From Lepidurus packardi (Eukaryota > Arthropoda > Branchiopoda > Notostraca > Triopsidae), in contig JAKZAN010000004.1 of assembly GCA_023053545.1 (NCBI GenBank), forward strand, positions 4,216,001-4,280,000: DNA of 64,000 nt, read 5' to 3'. Positions 1-12,391 of this stretch are shown here, piece by piece. Below the pieces are notes generated by a model that worked only from the letters and a program-made list of their open reading frames with translations, had not been told where the DNA came from and did no database searches. How positions within the stretch are numbered: position 1 is the first letter of the stretch; each line of letters starts with the position of its first letter. Position numbers and translations under genes: made by a program.

Positions 1-108
1 AAAGGCTTCACCAAGACCACAAATTCACGCGAATCACATTAGGGATTCACATACAGACTTAAAAAAAAACAGACTTTGGTAAAGAAAAACAAGCATATAC
101 TGGTTATT

Positions 109-912
109 TTAACGAAGTTGAGAATATTTTTCTAATCGCGGTCGACTCTTTCGAGTTCGTGGCCTCCGTGCCAACAAACTCAAAGGCAGTGATGATGAAG
201 TTTGGTTGTCACTTATTGAAACGGAAGTATTGATGACTACAGAGCACTCGTCAGGTGCTTTACAATCTGTACATTGACGAGCACCTAAAGAACACGTGGT
301 TGTCTTCTTGGGACAAGGTTTGCAAACCGACCTGTTCAACACAACGATACTTTAAAGGTCAGTGTAGTTCAAAATCGAAGTTTAAATCATATACCCTGCA
401 AAGTTATCTTGGTAAGTTCCCATTGGACACGGAATACAAACACTCGAATTGGCGGGCCGGTACAAACCAGGGCAACATCCAACTAAACCGGAAAACAATA
501 CATTAGTGAAGTGAATTTTACTTCAATACACTGAAGTAAAATTTTCCATTAAAAATTTACCGCATTGCTTGGTACCAGTCCTTCGTTCTTCCCACCCCTC
601 TGGACAACCAAATTCGGGAATTATGCTTGAAGCTATAAAACGAAAAGGATTTAGCAAAACTTTACTAAGCATACTCATTAATTTTTTTCTTACGGGAACA
701 GTCGGGTATAACATTGGCAGGTTTCCAACGCCTGTCTTTGCCACACAAGTACACCGCCGAAGGTAAAGGCCGGAAGAATAAGTGAGCAGGAGAACAGGAC
801 GGTCGACATAATTTACCCCATGCCCACGATTTGCAATTCAATTTTCCATTCTGAGGACTTTCTAAGGCAGGGCAAGCCTCTCCGTGATGTAAGGCTGCTG
901 GTACTGCTGCCG
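109..912 (-). other. C-terminal sushi plus Ephrin_rec_like cysteine-rich tail of the matrix protein
   Basis: The last four exons encode the C-terminus. Exon 912-694 is one sushi (CCP) module, with CPAL near its start, a second cysteine in SWAWGKLC, and VIPDC at its end. Exons 632-561, 482-395 and 331-109 encode a cysteine-paired stretch with the motifs [21 protein letters not shown] and CTDC. That pattern is typical of Ephrin_rec_like (GCC2/GCC3) modules seen in SVEP1 and SCUBE proteins. The final ~45 residues are polar, rich in Ser, Arg and Lys, and end with a TAA stop. No AATAAA signal lies between the stop and the window edge, so the polyadenylation site is probably outside. Confidence 0.8.
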
Positions 913-3900
913 CTATAGCAAAGCATAGAAAATTACAATTAAAAAACACTCTAACATAAGAAATGAAGGCTTACGTGCAACATGTACTGTAAAATCGCAA
1001 CGCGCTTTGTTCCCAGCCAAATCAGAAGCAACATACGAAATGGGATGTTGTCCGATCGGGAATAATGAACCAGGCTCCTACAAGAATAACTATATAAGGA
1101 ACTGGAACACTAAAAGTAAATGTATTTTTTTCTGTACCTTATTTTTAATTGTATGCGCTACAGCAACGTTATCTGAAAACACAGGCTCTTGCCAAGAAAC
1201 TGCAATGTAGGGTTCCGCGGGGCTAAGGCGTACATGCATATTATGCGGGCAATCACGTACTAAAGGCGCTTCTTTATCTGTAAAAAATACGATAATAATA
1301 ACAAAAGAGAATCATCACAGAAAAGCAAGCGAGAATTCACCTCTAATTTCAAGTACGAATGAACAAATTGCCGTATAGTCCGACGCAGGATTCCGTGCAC
1401 GGTACGATACGACGGTACGACTGGGACCCAATTCCGTTTGTAAAGATTTGGCCCATTTAGGTTCCGACTCCACGTGCCTGTATAATTTTTACGAATACAC
1501 TGTTAATTCCTCGCCAAAAGAAGTTATAAACCGAAACGTACTTTGTCCAATCTACGTTCGTAATGGGCTGAGGAATGTACACAGACATAATCTTTCTTCC
1601 CAGGGGTAAATCCATCGTCATGTCATGCGGACATTCAATGCGAGGCCAAGGATAAACTATAACATTGCATATTATTATTATTATAATTTTAACTGGCAAC
1701 TTAATATCGCGTCGCGAGAATAAGCTTCAGATCCCAGGGGTTATTACAAATGTACAGTACGGGGTGCTGAAGTATTCTAGGAACGTGAAGCTTACCGTAA
1801 GAAAAATGGATGTAATTGCGGAAAGATTGCATGGACGATGAAGGCAAAGGAGGTAAAGCATTGTAGGCAAGAGAAGAGTAAGCAGACGAAGAAGCAACAG
1901 AAGGCTTCAAGTCCCAATCCCAGACAGCGGGAAGGGCATTGGATGTGACACTATTATTCTCATTTGCTGACGAATGTCGCACTAAACAAAACGAACACAA
2001 AAGCAATAGCCAAAGTAACCGGAAGCCCCTCCTCCAACCAAAACAAGCATTCCCCTCCGTTTCCCAAAGACCAAGTTTTACATCACCGATAAAATAAACA
2101 TAGAAAGCACGTAAACTCGGAAGACTTAGACGGACGAATTTATTATTATTTTTACCTCTGTCGCAAACAGGACTCGCTTTAAAAGGAGTCCATTTCAGCG
2201 AATCGGAACACACTCGTAACGGATTGCCCACCACACGGAACCCACGATCGCAGGTAAAGTAACAATGCAAATTCGTCCAAGCTTCTCCAGATTGACATTG
2301 CAACGGCATAACTGTCCCATTCCGTGGCCTCTCCAGCGGAGGACAAGCGGCAACTTAAGCGGAAAGAAACCATTAGCATTTAGATCGATAACGATTTGCA
2401 TAAATTGGAAAGCTCGAGTTAAACGAGTAAACGAAAGTCTTGTTTGTTTGTTTCTTTACTTTTACATGATCCTAATTTGCCTCCCCATTTACCGTCCTCC
2501 CCACAGCGACGAGCTTGGCCCCGTATTCTGACAGTTGGTTCATTGTTTACGACCAAATCTTCCAGTGCACTGCGTGTGGTCCTTGGCGCATGTCTTTTAG
2601 TTTCACGTGGTTTTTTATGCCGTCCGTTGCCTGTCGATTGTCCCCGTTGTATGGCATCTTGCACAGAATTGGGACTGGGTTTTGGTGTGGTAGTCGTTTC
2701 AGAAAGAGTGATCGGTTCCCAGTGCCCTTTCCAAACACGTGTTTGTCGCCAGCCTGCTTGTTGTTGGCTCCAAATACTGCCACTCTGGCCTCGGTAGGAA
2801 GGAAGACTCGCTTCGTTGTCCGTCTTTTCTTCTCCGCGACCAATTTTCTTGTTACTACCTTCATTGTTGTGACTCAAGTTCTCCGTCGGGGACGTGGTTA
2901 AGGGCGTCGGTTTCAGATGTCTTTGCTTATCAAACTGATAACCTTTTTGGCATTTCAACTGGCAAGCCGTACCCGGTTTGTAGCCTTGCGGACCCGGACG
3001 CGTGGAACAATACAAATACCCGCCCGGTGGAGGATCAAAGGTAGGGCAGTAATGTACTACTACTTTAGCCACCACTTCTACTCCGACAAAATAAATAAAA
3101 AAAATAATGTACGTTTTCATTAGGTCAGCGTTGCGTCAGAAAGTATCACCTAGGCAAGACTTTTGGTCCGGTTCCAGCACAAACCCTGGTCGGCATTCGC
3201 AAAGATGAGCCCCAGGCTGATTCCGGCAAATCTGGGAGCAGCCACCATTAAAAATCGCACATTCATTTACATCCCGGCATTTCTTCCAGTTACTAGGAAC
3301 CAACCCATAAAAGAATGAGCTCATAAAGAATTAATTGTGGTGAAAAAAGATAAAACGCCCATAAAGTAAGAAATACGAGACAAGTCTGCCCAATTTGTCG
3401 TAAAAAATGACATTCATTGCCGCTATGAATATTACTTCGAATCCGGTGCGTATCCAATCGGGCAGTCACAATGAAAAGATCCAACGGTATTCATACAATC
3501 ATGCTCACAGCCGCCATTATCTGCTAGGCATTCATTCACGTCTAAAAATCAGATAAAATAAAATTAACAAAGACGTATTTATATACTCTCGCCGACATGA
3601 AAAAGAAAGAGATACAAAAAATTACCTTTGCATGTATACAAGTCTTGCTGTAAAGTAAATCCAGGTGAGCACTGACAGTAGTACGAGCCATGTGTATTAA
3701 TGCAGTGTCCGTGAATACAGGGATCCTGCAAGCATTCATCCACGTCATGACAGGCTAGGCCAGACAAGCGAAAGCCTGAAGGACACTGGCACATGAAAGA
3801 ACCTTCTGTATTAATGCAAATCCCATTAGTGCACGGACTGGAAGAGCACTCGTCCACATCTGCATAGGTTGAAGACGTACAAAGAGAGGAAGAGACTGAA

Positions 3901-6900
3901 TTAAAGGTTCTTTTGTACATAAAAAAAGGGATTTAAAAAAAATCACCATAACAGTTGTTATCCATAGCTTCAAATCCGAGATGACATTCACAACGGTAGC
4001 TTCCCGGCACATTTATGCAATCGCCATTGATGCAGGAATTCGATGCGCATTCATCAATGTCTAATCCCAAGAAATAGGAACCAGTTAAGCCGCAAAAAAC
4101 AGCCCGGCAAAAAAATGCAAAGCTCCATTACCATAACATGTGTTGTTGACCAAACTGAATCCTGAAGGACACTGGCAACGAAACGAACCTTCTGTGTTTA
4201 TACACGAGCCATTGATACAGGGGCTTGGGTTCCTTAGACATTCGTTCAGATCTGACAAATAAATTTAAATCTTTTATTTTCCTAGTTGAAAACACTTTAT
4301 CGAAAAGTTTACCTATGCAATGGTCTTTCCATAACTCGTACCCTGGTTGACACAAACACTGATAAGAGCCCGGTAAATTGACACACTCGCCATTAAAACA
4401 AGGACTCCCTTCACACTCGTCGATATCTACAAGAGCTCGTTTGCATAAGGAAATAAAAATGTGAAATTTCTCCCCGAAAAACTTACCTATGCATGCTAGG
4501 TTGTTCTCGAGCTTAAAACCATCCTCGCAAAAGCATTCAAAGCTCCCAAGAGTATTGCTACACGAACCGTCGATGCAAGGGTTCACGACACATTCATCCA
4601 CATCTGAGAACGAGTTTAATTATAGTTAAAACTTCTACATGACTTAGATTTTTTTAACCTTGACAGTGGGTATCGTTTGTGGACGAAAAACCCGCGTGAC
4701 AATTACACGAAAAGGCACCTGGAGTATTCACACAGTTGCCGTGAAGACAAACGTCAGCCAAGCACTCATCCACATCTTGAAAGGAAAATAAGAATGTAAG
4801 AAATGATATTTTTAGTTCAAAGAACGTGACCAAAATTAAAACTAAACACTGACCTATGCAGTCCCCATGACCGTTTTTGCTATATCCCGCCCAGCACTCA
4901 CACTCAAAAGAGCCGGGCGTGTTTTTACAGTAGCTGAACTTGCACAAAGGTTCGCCGTTTTCCAAGGCGCACTCATCCACATCAATACACGTTTTCCAGT
5001 CATCTATTAAGGCCAAACCGGCAGGACAAGAGCAACGGACACTGCCAGCTACGTTTACGCAAACATCTGAGCAACCGCCGTTACTCTCTAAGCACTCGTT
5101 GACATCTAAGGGAATCAACACAGAAAAGTTACATGCCTGTACCATAGCTTCACAAAGACTTTGTAGATCATGTACAGCAGTTTACCTATGCAAGTCTTGT
5201 TACCAGATCCCAACTCGTAGCCAGATGGACAGGAACAAAATGCTGATCCGTTCATGTTAACGCACGAGTGGCTGCAACCGAAATTGTTGTCCAGACACTC
5301 GTCAGTATCTTTAAAAGGAAAAAAAAGTTAAAAATTGCTGATTCATAAATCTAAGAAAATTAACAAAAAAAAACAAGTTTAGTTGGAAAAAAAGGTTGTT
5401 TGATGAAATCTCCAACTTCGTAAATTAGAAACTAAATTGAAAAACATTAAGAAGAATTTACCTTTACAAGAGCCTTCCGGATTTGGAACCCAACCAGTTG
5501 GACAAGTGACCAATTCGGGTCCTGGAATTTCTTCATCCGTACATACAAATGAGCCAATCGTATTCTTGCATAAATTAACACATGGACTTAGTTCATCATA
5601 CTCGCCAACATCACACTCGTCAATATCTGGGGAGAAAAAAAATGCAGCCAAGCCATTAGATAATAAAACGTTGCTTATACAGCTGAAAAGAGAAGCATAC
5701 AAATTAATACCATAAATAAGCAGAAAATAAATTTTATGTCACACCTTCACACGTTTTCCAGTCTTCGCCAAGCATGTAACCTTCAGGACAGGCACAAAAG
5801 GCAGCTCCCATGGAATTAATGCAAGAATGAGAGCATCCCAACACGTTATTTGCGCACTCGTCAATATCTTCGCAAGAGTGTTTATCATTCCCGAGTTTCG
5901 TACCAGGCAAGTCTTCACAGCTGCACACATAACTCCCAACGGTATTTCTGCAAGTGCCTTGGCAAGGTCCATGTCCATTTCGCAAAGAACACTCGTTTTG
6001 ATCTACAGGACATCAGATGAGACTTAAGCCCCTGAGTAAAACCCGGAGCAGAATAACGAGCACAATCTCTTTACCTATACACCGTTTTCCATTAGAAGCG
6101 AGACGGAATCCGACCGGACACGAACACTGGAACCCACCTGGCCGATTGGTGCAGGCAAATTCGCAACCACCGTTGTCCACCGCACATTCGTCAATATCTA
6201 AATACCCATAAGCGGTCATAAGAGCCAAAGCAGCTTATAAAGGTCATAATAAATCATACCAAAGCATGATTTGTCGTTTGTGTGCAACCGAAAACCGCGA
6301 AAACAAGCACATTCATACGTGGGCTCGCTCAACGCAGGATTTCGACGACAAACGTGTTCACAATCTCCGCGATCAGGACCACAATTCGACACTAAACTCG
6401 TCTCCCAATCCGTCACATTGCTCATCTTATCGTCTATATCACCTTAACGAATAAAAAAACAGGTCATGATCACAGTAGCTCGGTGGATTTGTTAGGATGA
6501 ATACGAAAAAAAAAATTGTTGAAACTTTAAGGATCGTAAATAATTACTAAAGTAACACCCATGTTCAAACAAGTGGGAAAGAAAAAAATCCTGGACGATT
6601 TACGACGGGTTGGTCCCGCAAAGACTAAGTTTTGAGCCCTGTAATCAAGCTTCACAGCTCTGGCTGAGTTGAGGCAATAAGTTTATGAACCAAACCAAAC
6701 CAAACTCGACTTCATGGTCATGCTAATGACTTTATCTCGCACCTTATTGGGGCCTCATGGATGGAGCCGCGTAATAAGTTATGATACAACCCACTACTCG
6801 GCAGCTGTCTCATTAACCTTTACACATATAACTTAAAAACCACTTCTAGTCTTCCTAATTACCGTTCTAAAAAAAAAAAAGTTTTATTACCCCCAAGATT

Positions 6901-9344
6901 TCTCAAAGTTTACCTCGACAGCAGGCAAAAACAAGCCTTTTTAGACCTTTTTTAACAACTAAAAAGAACAAAAATGGCTTCAAAAAGACAAAACCATAAC
7001 ACTAAAAAAGGACACAGTCGTAAAATCAATCCGAAAGCTTTCAAGTAGCTGGTTTAGCTCATGTAGGACATATTGGTTTAAACCTTTTTTAATTAGAACA
7101 AGATAAGTACAACGTGTGAAGAAAAAAATGAACTGTCCCGTTCCTCGAAGGTAAACACAACCTCATTGGCGTTACTATTAATCCCAGGAAAAAAACAGAT
7201 TACAGCGCATTATAACGACGTTAAGTGAAGCTGTCCCAAAAAACCTTATCATTTGTCTTAGTCTGACAGTCACTTGAAAAACGAAAAAGTCTAAGAAGTC
7301 GGTTTATATAGGCTGCGATGTCTAGCTGAGTGAACCAATGAAGCTTTGTGTGTCTATGTCTCTAAAAGTTTCAACTCTGTATGCTATGTATATATCCCTC
7401 CAAACATCCCTAAGCCCAAACCCAATTTATGTCCATAAAAGGTAAAGTGCACCACGCCTGGACCTTTCGCTGGGGCTCAGTCGCTCACTTGTGGTAATAA
7501 AAGACTTGCTTAATCGAGAAATAAAACACCTCTTTTGGGGCCGTAACTATCAGCCTTCCACCTTGTTGTCTTCTTGAACCCCTTTCCTATTAATCCGCCA
7601 AAAGTAGAATCATTATACGAAATATTAAAAAAAAATTACTTTACATGCCTTTCAAGCCTGTTCTTTACCTTTGAAATCGAAGTAAGATTCATTAAACACG
7701 ACCCAGAATCATACTCCAGAAGAGCTTACCGAGTGGACTGCAGAAAGGTGTGTCGCCTATCCAGTTTTTCTGCGAGCAGTAAAGACGGTCATGGGAGCCT
7801 GTTGCCAACGCGAAACCAGGTTTGCATTCGTAAATCACTTCCATGAAGAGATTATAAGGCAACGAAGCGCTCCTCAACCTGAAATTTCAGCACAAGAATA
7901 AATACGCTTGCCAGTATAGTAGAACAGTGCCAAAATCTTGTCGTTTCGCAAACGCAGCTTCAAAAGCTTTAAAAATAGATACTGAAAAGGTCCTAAATCT
8001 TTTCTTGTTCGCGCTTGTTCCAAAGATAAAACTTTTTTTTTTCTTAAAAACTTGATGTTAGATTGGCCTAGGTTAATGCTAGTTAAGATTGTATACCTGC
8101 CATATTTGGAAACGATCGCGTTGGCGATTATGGGAACAGCTTCTTGAGTTAAAGTGCATGAGATATCTAATACGGAATAATCCACAGGGGAGTTGGTCCG
8201 TTCTTGAATGCTATTTTCTTGGTCAGGCATCTCGGTGTCCTCTTCTTCTTTTTCCAGAATTTCCCCTTGTTTTTCTCCATCTTCATTATCGTGGAGAATG
8301 GGAACGTTCATGAGGTTGGGTAGAATCTCGTTGCTAATATCTTCTTCCCAATCGTCAATTTTCGAAGACTGGTTTTCTGGTGAAAGCTGAGGATCAACGA
8401 CGGGACTCGGCAGCGAATCACCAGTCGATCCTTCTTCCTCGTCCTCTTTTTCAGACAAGTTTGTATCGTTTTTGGAGACCAAAGGCAAGGCTTCATCAAC
8501 CTGAAGATTAGGTTTCTCAAGACTATTTATGTGTTTGGTAACTAAATTGTCCGTATCTTCGTGTGATTCCGACGCATTTCGCGCTGGATCAGTCTCCAAA
8601 GAATCTATCAGCTCGTTGCCTTCTAAAGGCCGAGTTTGCAAATCTTCATTAGCTTCCTGTTGACTGGAAGACTCTTTAGCACTGAAAGACCCTTCATCAG
8701 GATTCTTGGTCATATATTCCTCAATCCTATGCGCAGATGCAGTGTTATTGCTTATCTGAACTTTGGTAGGATTCGGAACGGTCTCTTCAACCGTCCCGTG
8801 TGAAGATTCTGGTTCTTCTTCATTCTCTTCTTCATTTTCCTCTGGCTCCACGTCATTCTCTTCGCCGAGCTCGTCCTCTTGTTCTCCCCTGTCTTCGTCA
8901 TAATTTTCATCTTCAGTCAAATCTTCCTCGTTTTCAGCTTCATCTTCGTCTTCGTCTTCATTTCCGCCCTCCTCCTCCTCGTCCTCTTCATCGTACTCGT
9001 CTAACACGTTATTGGATCTGATACTATTACTACTACTACTACTCGGGCTTTTCAACTGTCTTAAAAGCTGAGCCGCACTCTTCTTCTTCTTTTGGGGTCC
9101 AGACTGGCTCTGGGTATGATTCGACATGATGATGGATGGCGGTACCGCAGCGCTGGTTTCGTTAGGCCGGCTTGCACTCGCAGTCGTCGCTGAGGCTTCC
9201 CACCTACAAGAAATACGACACCAATTCCAGTCAGCTGTAGGTCACCAAATTTGCCAAGTTTTTCTTAAAATTTCATGGGCCGGAACGAAATTCCCGAGGA
9301 TTTTCTACAAAGTCCCCATAAAACCCTCTATTTCTCTCCCTCCT

Positions 9345-9375
<31 letters not shown>

Positions 9376-11495
9376 AGTCTCCTCTTCTTTTTTCCCCATT
9401 TGAGCAAAAGTCACGCCCGGAAAAGTTTAAAATTAGCTCGGTCTTTCGGGGGTGATGTTGTACGTACCTCCGACACAACATAACTGCAAACTAATATTGC
9501 TGTTAAGCAATATTTTAAAACATTACCCAAAGACCATGACAGAGTTGTTTGTTGTTCCCTGTTCCGAATTTTAGGCAAAGTTGTGAACAGAAACGGGACA
9601 GGTAACAAGCACTAGTTTAACTGCTAATAAATGTCAAAACCAGAAATATCTCAAAGGAGTACTAGAAAAATTCTCATTTAAACTAATAAAGGATAAAAAA
9701 AGGAAAGATAAATGAGGTCATTAATTTAAGGCATCGTAATTATATTAGGTAAAAGGAAACTTACGCGAAAAGCGGGCGGTGAGTTTTGGACTCGGATTTT
9801 TCTTCATTAGCATTTGCGACGTGCGATAACTGTCGTACTCGGGCGTACGTCGTTTCGTCGTTGGCCAATTTAGGTGATTGGAATAAGCGCGCGTTTTGGG
9901 CCAATTCAGGCTTGGTATCCATATAAGTTACACCTGCAAGGTAAAAGCAAGGGGAGGGGAAAAGGTCACGTATACGGGCATATACATTTTGACATGTGCA
10001 GAATTATTCATTTCAATTTAATTTAACAACCCATTTTTCATAACCGTAACAAGATCGTTTCTTCCCATGTACAACACATTTCAACTCGGATACAGCAGAC
10101 CTTTATAAGAGTCCTGACCAAAAATGTCTTGGTCCTGTTGACCACTTTTGGCCAAAACTCATTGCACCGCATAACTGAATATGCTTTTCATTGAGAATTG
10201 ATTGCCGCCTGTCTTGCTTGGGCTTAGGTAGCTGTGCTTTTGCCTCAGAATACATCATATAACAATACGTACCTCATACGATCCCATGACAGCAGAAGGT
10301 AAAAGAAGGACAAAAAGATTCATATATTCTGACCCAAGATTTCCACAGGCTTTTAATATCAATAAAATTTTCCTTATTTTTGAAACTGAATTAGGAGAAT
10401 TTTCATGTTTTTCCGACATTTTCCATCTTAATGTCTGAAGTCTGAAAATGTTACATTTTCCTACACATTTTAACTTTGAAATTGCAATGAACCACCTGCA
10501 CGTTTTTTTCAGGATTCTTCAATGTTTGATTTAGGAAAAAAAGTTGTCTTGGAAGAAAGTTAATCAAATAAAAAATTTCGACCTTGAGAATGTCAAAACT
10601 GTAATCTTTCATGATTTGCACGATGTCATTAATTCGACCTTTGGTAATTAGCTCATCTACGGGTTAAAAACGTGGGCCTAGCTTGCTATACCTACAGCCC
10701 TAACCAAGGCATGGCCAAAATCAAACGCCCTGTTAATCAAGTAATCCGATCTTCACCTGCCAAATCACGCAATGACCAAAGTGTGGCCAAAATAACTGTT
10801 TCTCTGAAACAATTAACGCAGGCGGAGACGACAGCTGGCTATCAAATTTACGATTCAGATCACAAACGTTGATTGCTCTATCCCTTCTATAACTTTCTGT
10901 TAGGATTATTGAGTTTTCGCACGATACGTAGTATTATGCCAACCAATACCAACTTTCGCCAGCCCTAAATTATTAACACGGAGTCCTCTAAAAAACAAAA
11001 TGAATTCTCATAAAAGTAACTTTTCCAGGTTCCGAATTCCCGTTTCAATTATTCCTAAAAAAAAAAAAAAAGCCAAGCTTTTCGAGACTTTTAAAACCGT
11101 GTCGACACTTTTCGACTCCCGGAACTCGATGGCCAATAAAGAAAAAACCTAAGATAAATTACATTCCAATTACCCATCCGACATCAGTTCACAGGAGCGA
11201 TTTCTCAATTTAAAAAAAAAAATCGTAGAAATGTTTTTCCGATTAAGCATTCCTGAAAGCCAAGCCGCGCGTATTGAATTCACTTATTTGTTTGTTATTC
11301 TACCTTCAGGATTGCACCGCGGTGGCGGATGGCTCCATCGTTTGGGTCCCGTCAGACACAAGGCCATATCTTTGCCAACGAGCTGGAATCCTCGATCGCA
11401 TTGGAACCGCACCACTTGCTGATTACGGGACAGTTGCTTATGACCATTCTGCGGCGCCAATGGTACCGGACATGGCGACGCCACGACATGACAGC
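109..11495 (-). CDS. Large secreted EGF/sushi/HYR extracellular-matrix protein (5' end incomplete)
   Basis: This gene encodes a multidomain extracellular protein, about 1,900 residues in the recognised part. Exons in transcript order are 11495-11304, 9933-9765, 9203-8097, 7878-7730, 6442-6260, 6197-6075, 6002-5745, 5626-5462, 5308-5186, 5105-4854, 4775-4659, 4603-4487, 4426-4313, 4251-4132, 4060-3947, 3859-3626, 3541-3436, 3292-3150, 3080-2460, 2353-2156, 1656-1542, 1477-1341, 1277-1138, 1077-975, 912-694, 632-561, 482-395 and 331-109. Every exon has AG/GT borders and every junction keeps frame. The stop codon is TAA at 111-109. The architecture recalls fibulin/fibrillin-like and SVEP1-like matrix proteins, and possibly the insect Frac (faulty attraction) type; the exact orthologue is inferred, not shown. 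The first recognised exon starts with two bases of a split codon, so at least one upstream exon carrying the signal peptide is missing from this model. Confidence 0.85.
975..1656 (-). other. Tandem HYR (hyalin repeat) modules of the matrix protein
   Basis: Four exons form two consecutive HYR modules, each split by one intron. The first (1656-1542 plus 1477-1341) starts at IECPHDM and ends with [12 protein letters not shown]. The second (1277-1138 plus 1077-975) starts at RDCPHNM, continues with [13 protein letters not shown], and ends with [16 protein letters not shown]. These match the HYR pattern of an early CP, a WxxPxxxDN core, and a closing DxAGNxxxCxFxVxV. The second module has the textbook DN and AGN residues; the first is divergent. 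HYR modules usually sit next to sushi modules and are thought to mediate adhesion, as they do here. Confidence 0.8.
2156..3080 (-). other. Two sushi modules, the first interrupted by a long low-complexity insert
   Basis: Exon 3080-2460 begins with a sushi N-half ([16 protein letters not shown], then [14 protein letters not shown]). It then runs through roughly 120 polar residues rich in Thr, Ser, Lys, Arg and Gln before the closing half ([17 protein letters not shown]). Exon 2353-2156 is a conventional sushi module starting at [11 protein letters not shown] and ending at SPVCDR. Either of two acceptors six and three bases apart (exon start 3080 or 3077) fits the 5' side of the first exon, differing by one residue. 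Confidence 0.8.
3150..6442 (-). other. Array of 17 EGF-like modules, mostly calcium-binding type
   Basis: Fourteen exons encode 17 EGF-like modules. Most start with the calcium-binding signature D-I/V-D/N-E-C and contain the N-x-x-G-S-Y/F-x-C segment. Three exons (6002-5745, 5105-4854 and 3859-3626) hold two modules each; the rest hold one. Introns are short, about 50-200 bp, and nearly all are phase 1, the usual arrangement for shuffled EGF exons. The exception is the 3541-3436/3292-3150 junction, which is phase 2 and falls inside a module. Calcium-binding EGF arrays form rigid rods in fibulins, fibrillins and Notch-like proteins, so this region is probably the structural stalk. Confidence 0.88.
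7730..9203 (-). other. Acidic disordered linker and second sushi module of the matrix protein
   Basis: Exon 9203-8097 encodes about 369 residues. The first third is extremely acidic, with long Glu/Asp runs after a short poly-Ser tract, and the remainder is Glu/Ser/Asn-rich. The exon ends with the beginning of a sushi module ([19 protein letters not shown]). Exon 7878-7730 completes it ([15 protein letters not shown], then [13 protein letters not shown]). The junction is phase 2 (AG plus G). Such a long acidic segment between sushi modules is unusual for this class and may bind calcium or basic matrix proteins, which is only an inference. The ATG at 9127 is internal to the exon and is not needed as a start, because the frame stays open to the acceptor. 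Confidence 0.8.
9346..9375. repeat. Homopolymer run of 30 C (poly-G on the transcribed strand)
   Basis: An uninterrupted run of 30 cytosines lies in the intron just upstream of the acidic-linker exon, preceded by a C-rich stretch. On the coding strand it reads as a 30-base G tract, which could form G-quadruplex RNA. Its true length is doubtful because homopolymers are error-prone in sequencing. Confidence 0.9.
9765..9933 (-). other. Linker exon joining the first sushi module to the acidic region
   Basis: This exon encodes about 55 polar residues without cysteines (for example [17 protein letters not shown]). Its borders are AG at 9935-9934 and GT at 9764-9763. It accepts a phase-1 codon from the sushi exon 11495-11304 and hands a phase-2 codon to exon 9203-8097, and both junctions stay open. 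It could be an alternative start, since an ATG lies four codons in, but continuity with the upstream sushi exon argues for an internal exon. Confidence 0.7.
11304..11495 (-). other. First recognised sushi exon of the matrix protein
   Basis: The exon encodes one complete sushi module, beginning [13 protein letters not shown], continuing with [13 protein letters not shown], and ending at PPPRCNPE. The acceptor AG is at 11497-11496 after a pyrimidine-rich tract, and the donor GT is at 11303-11302. It begins with the last two bases of a split codon, so an upstream exon ending in phase 1 must exist. Confidence 0.8.
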
Positions 11496-12391
11496 CTGTT
11501 GGAAAGAAGACCAAATAGACCGTGAATGAGATTACAAGTCGTTTTACATGCGAGAGCAGATTTCACCAGAACACATGACCCGTCCATCCCCCCCCCCTCC
11601 CCGCGCCTGCTCAACGCAAAAAAAAAAAAATAGATACTTAACGCAATAGCAACTGGCAGACGCAAACAATTCACATAAAAAACGTCTCGAACCAAACCCT
11701 CTTTTACCACGTTACGGAAATCGGCATATTTTCCTAACAAAAATGTCTCCAGAACGCTTCCCATTTGTCATGCATTTCTCTTTCGTCCATTTCAAACCTT
11801 GGTCTCGATCCGTAACTTGTGAAGAAAACTGTTCTCTTACTCAAGAGGCGAGAACAGGGAAAAAAGTATGTTTTCCTAAGCCTACGGAGCCTTTGAAGCG
11901 GGAAATAGCTCCACAGCTAACACTAACAAATTTTCGTGGTCCAATTTCCAAGTGTTGGCTTCTTTTCAGTAACGAAAAAAAAGAAGTAAAAATGGAGCGA
12001 AAATAAAATAAAAAAAATTAGGATTTTTGACACAGCATTTAAAAATAAAGGAGCACAGAGTGAGCCTAGGTTCCTCACCTGTTGTTCATTTTGTCTGGAC
12101 TTGAAATTATTCAACATAGAAAAAAAGAGGAACGCTAACAAAACACGCAACCTTGTTTTGGTTTTCTAATCTCATTCTGATTTTTTTTACTTGCGTGTCT
12201 CTCCGTAACGGGCTAAAAGGTTCAAGCCGAGTCAAGGAAAGCTGGGAAATATCCATAGAATGTAGTCTACTTCTCATATCCATTAACATTTATGGTCTCA
12301 TGGGAAGTCACAATAAGTCAAAAACTTCTTGAATTTCTAATGAGATCTTGAAACTCCCAACTTGCAAAACTTAGGATCCCTCTAACCTTAC

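Noticed and set aside
2444..2901. Plus-strand ORFs of 117-128 codons
   Set aside because: These are shadows of the exon encoding the interrupted sushi module.
12194..12254. Possible extra exon of the matrix gene on the minus strand
   Set aside because: A cag acceptor and GTAAAA donor bound a short open segment, but its phases do not connect to the sushi exon at 11495.
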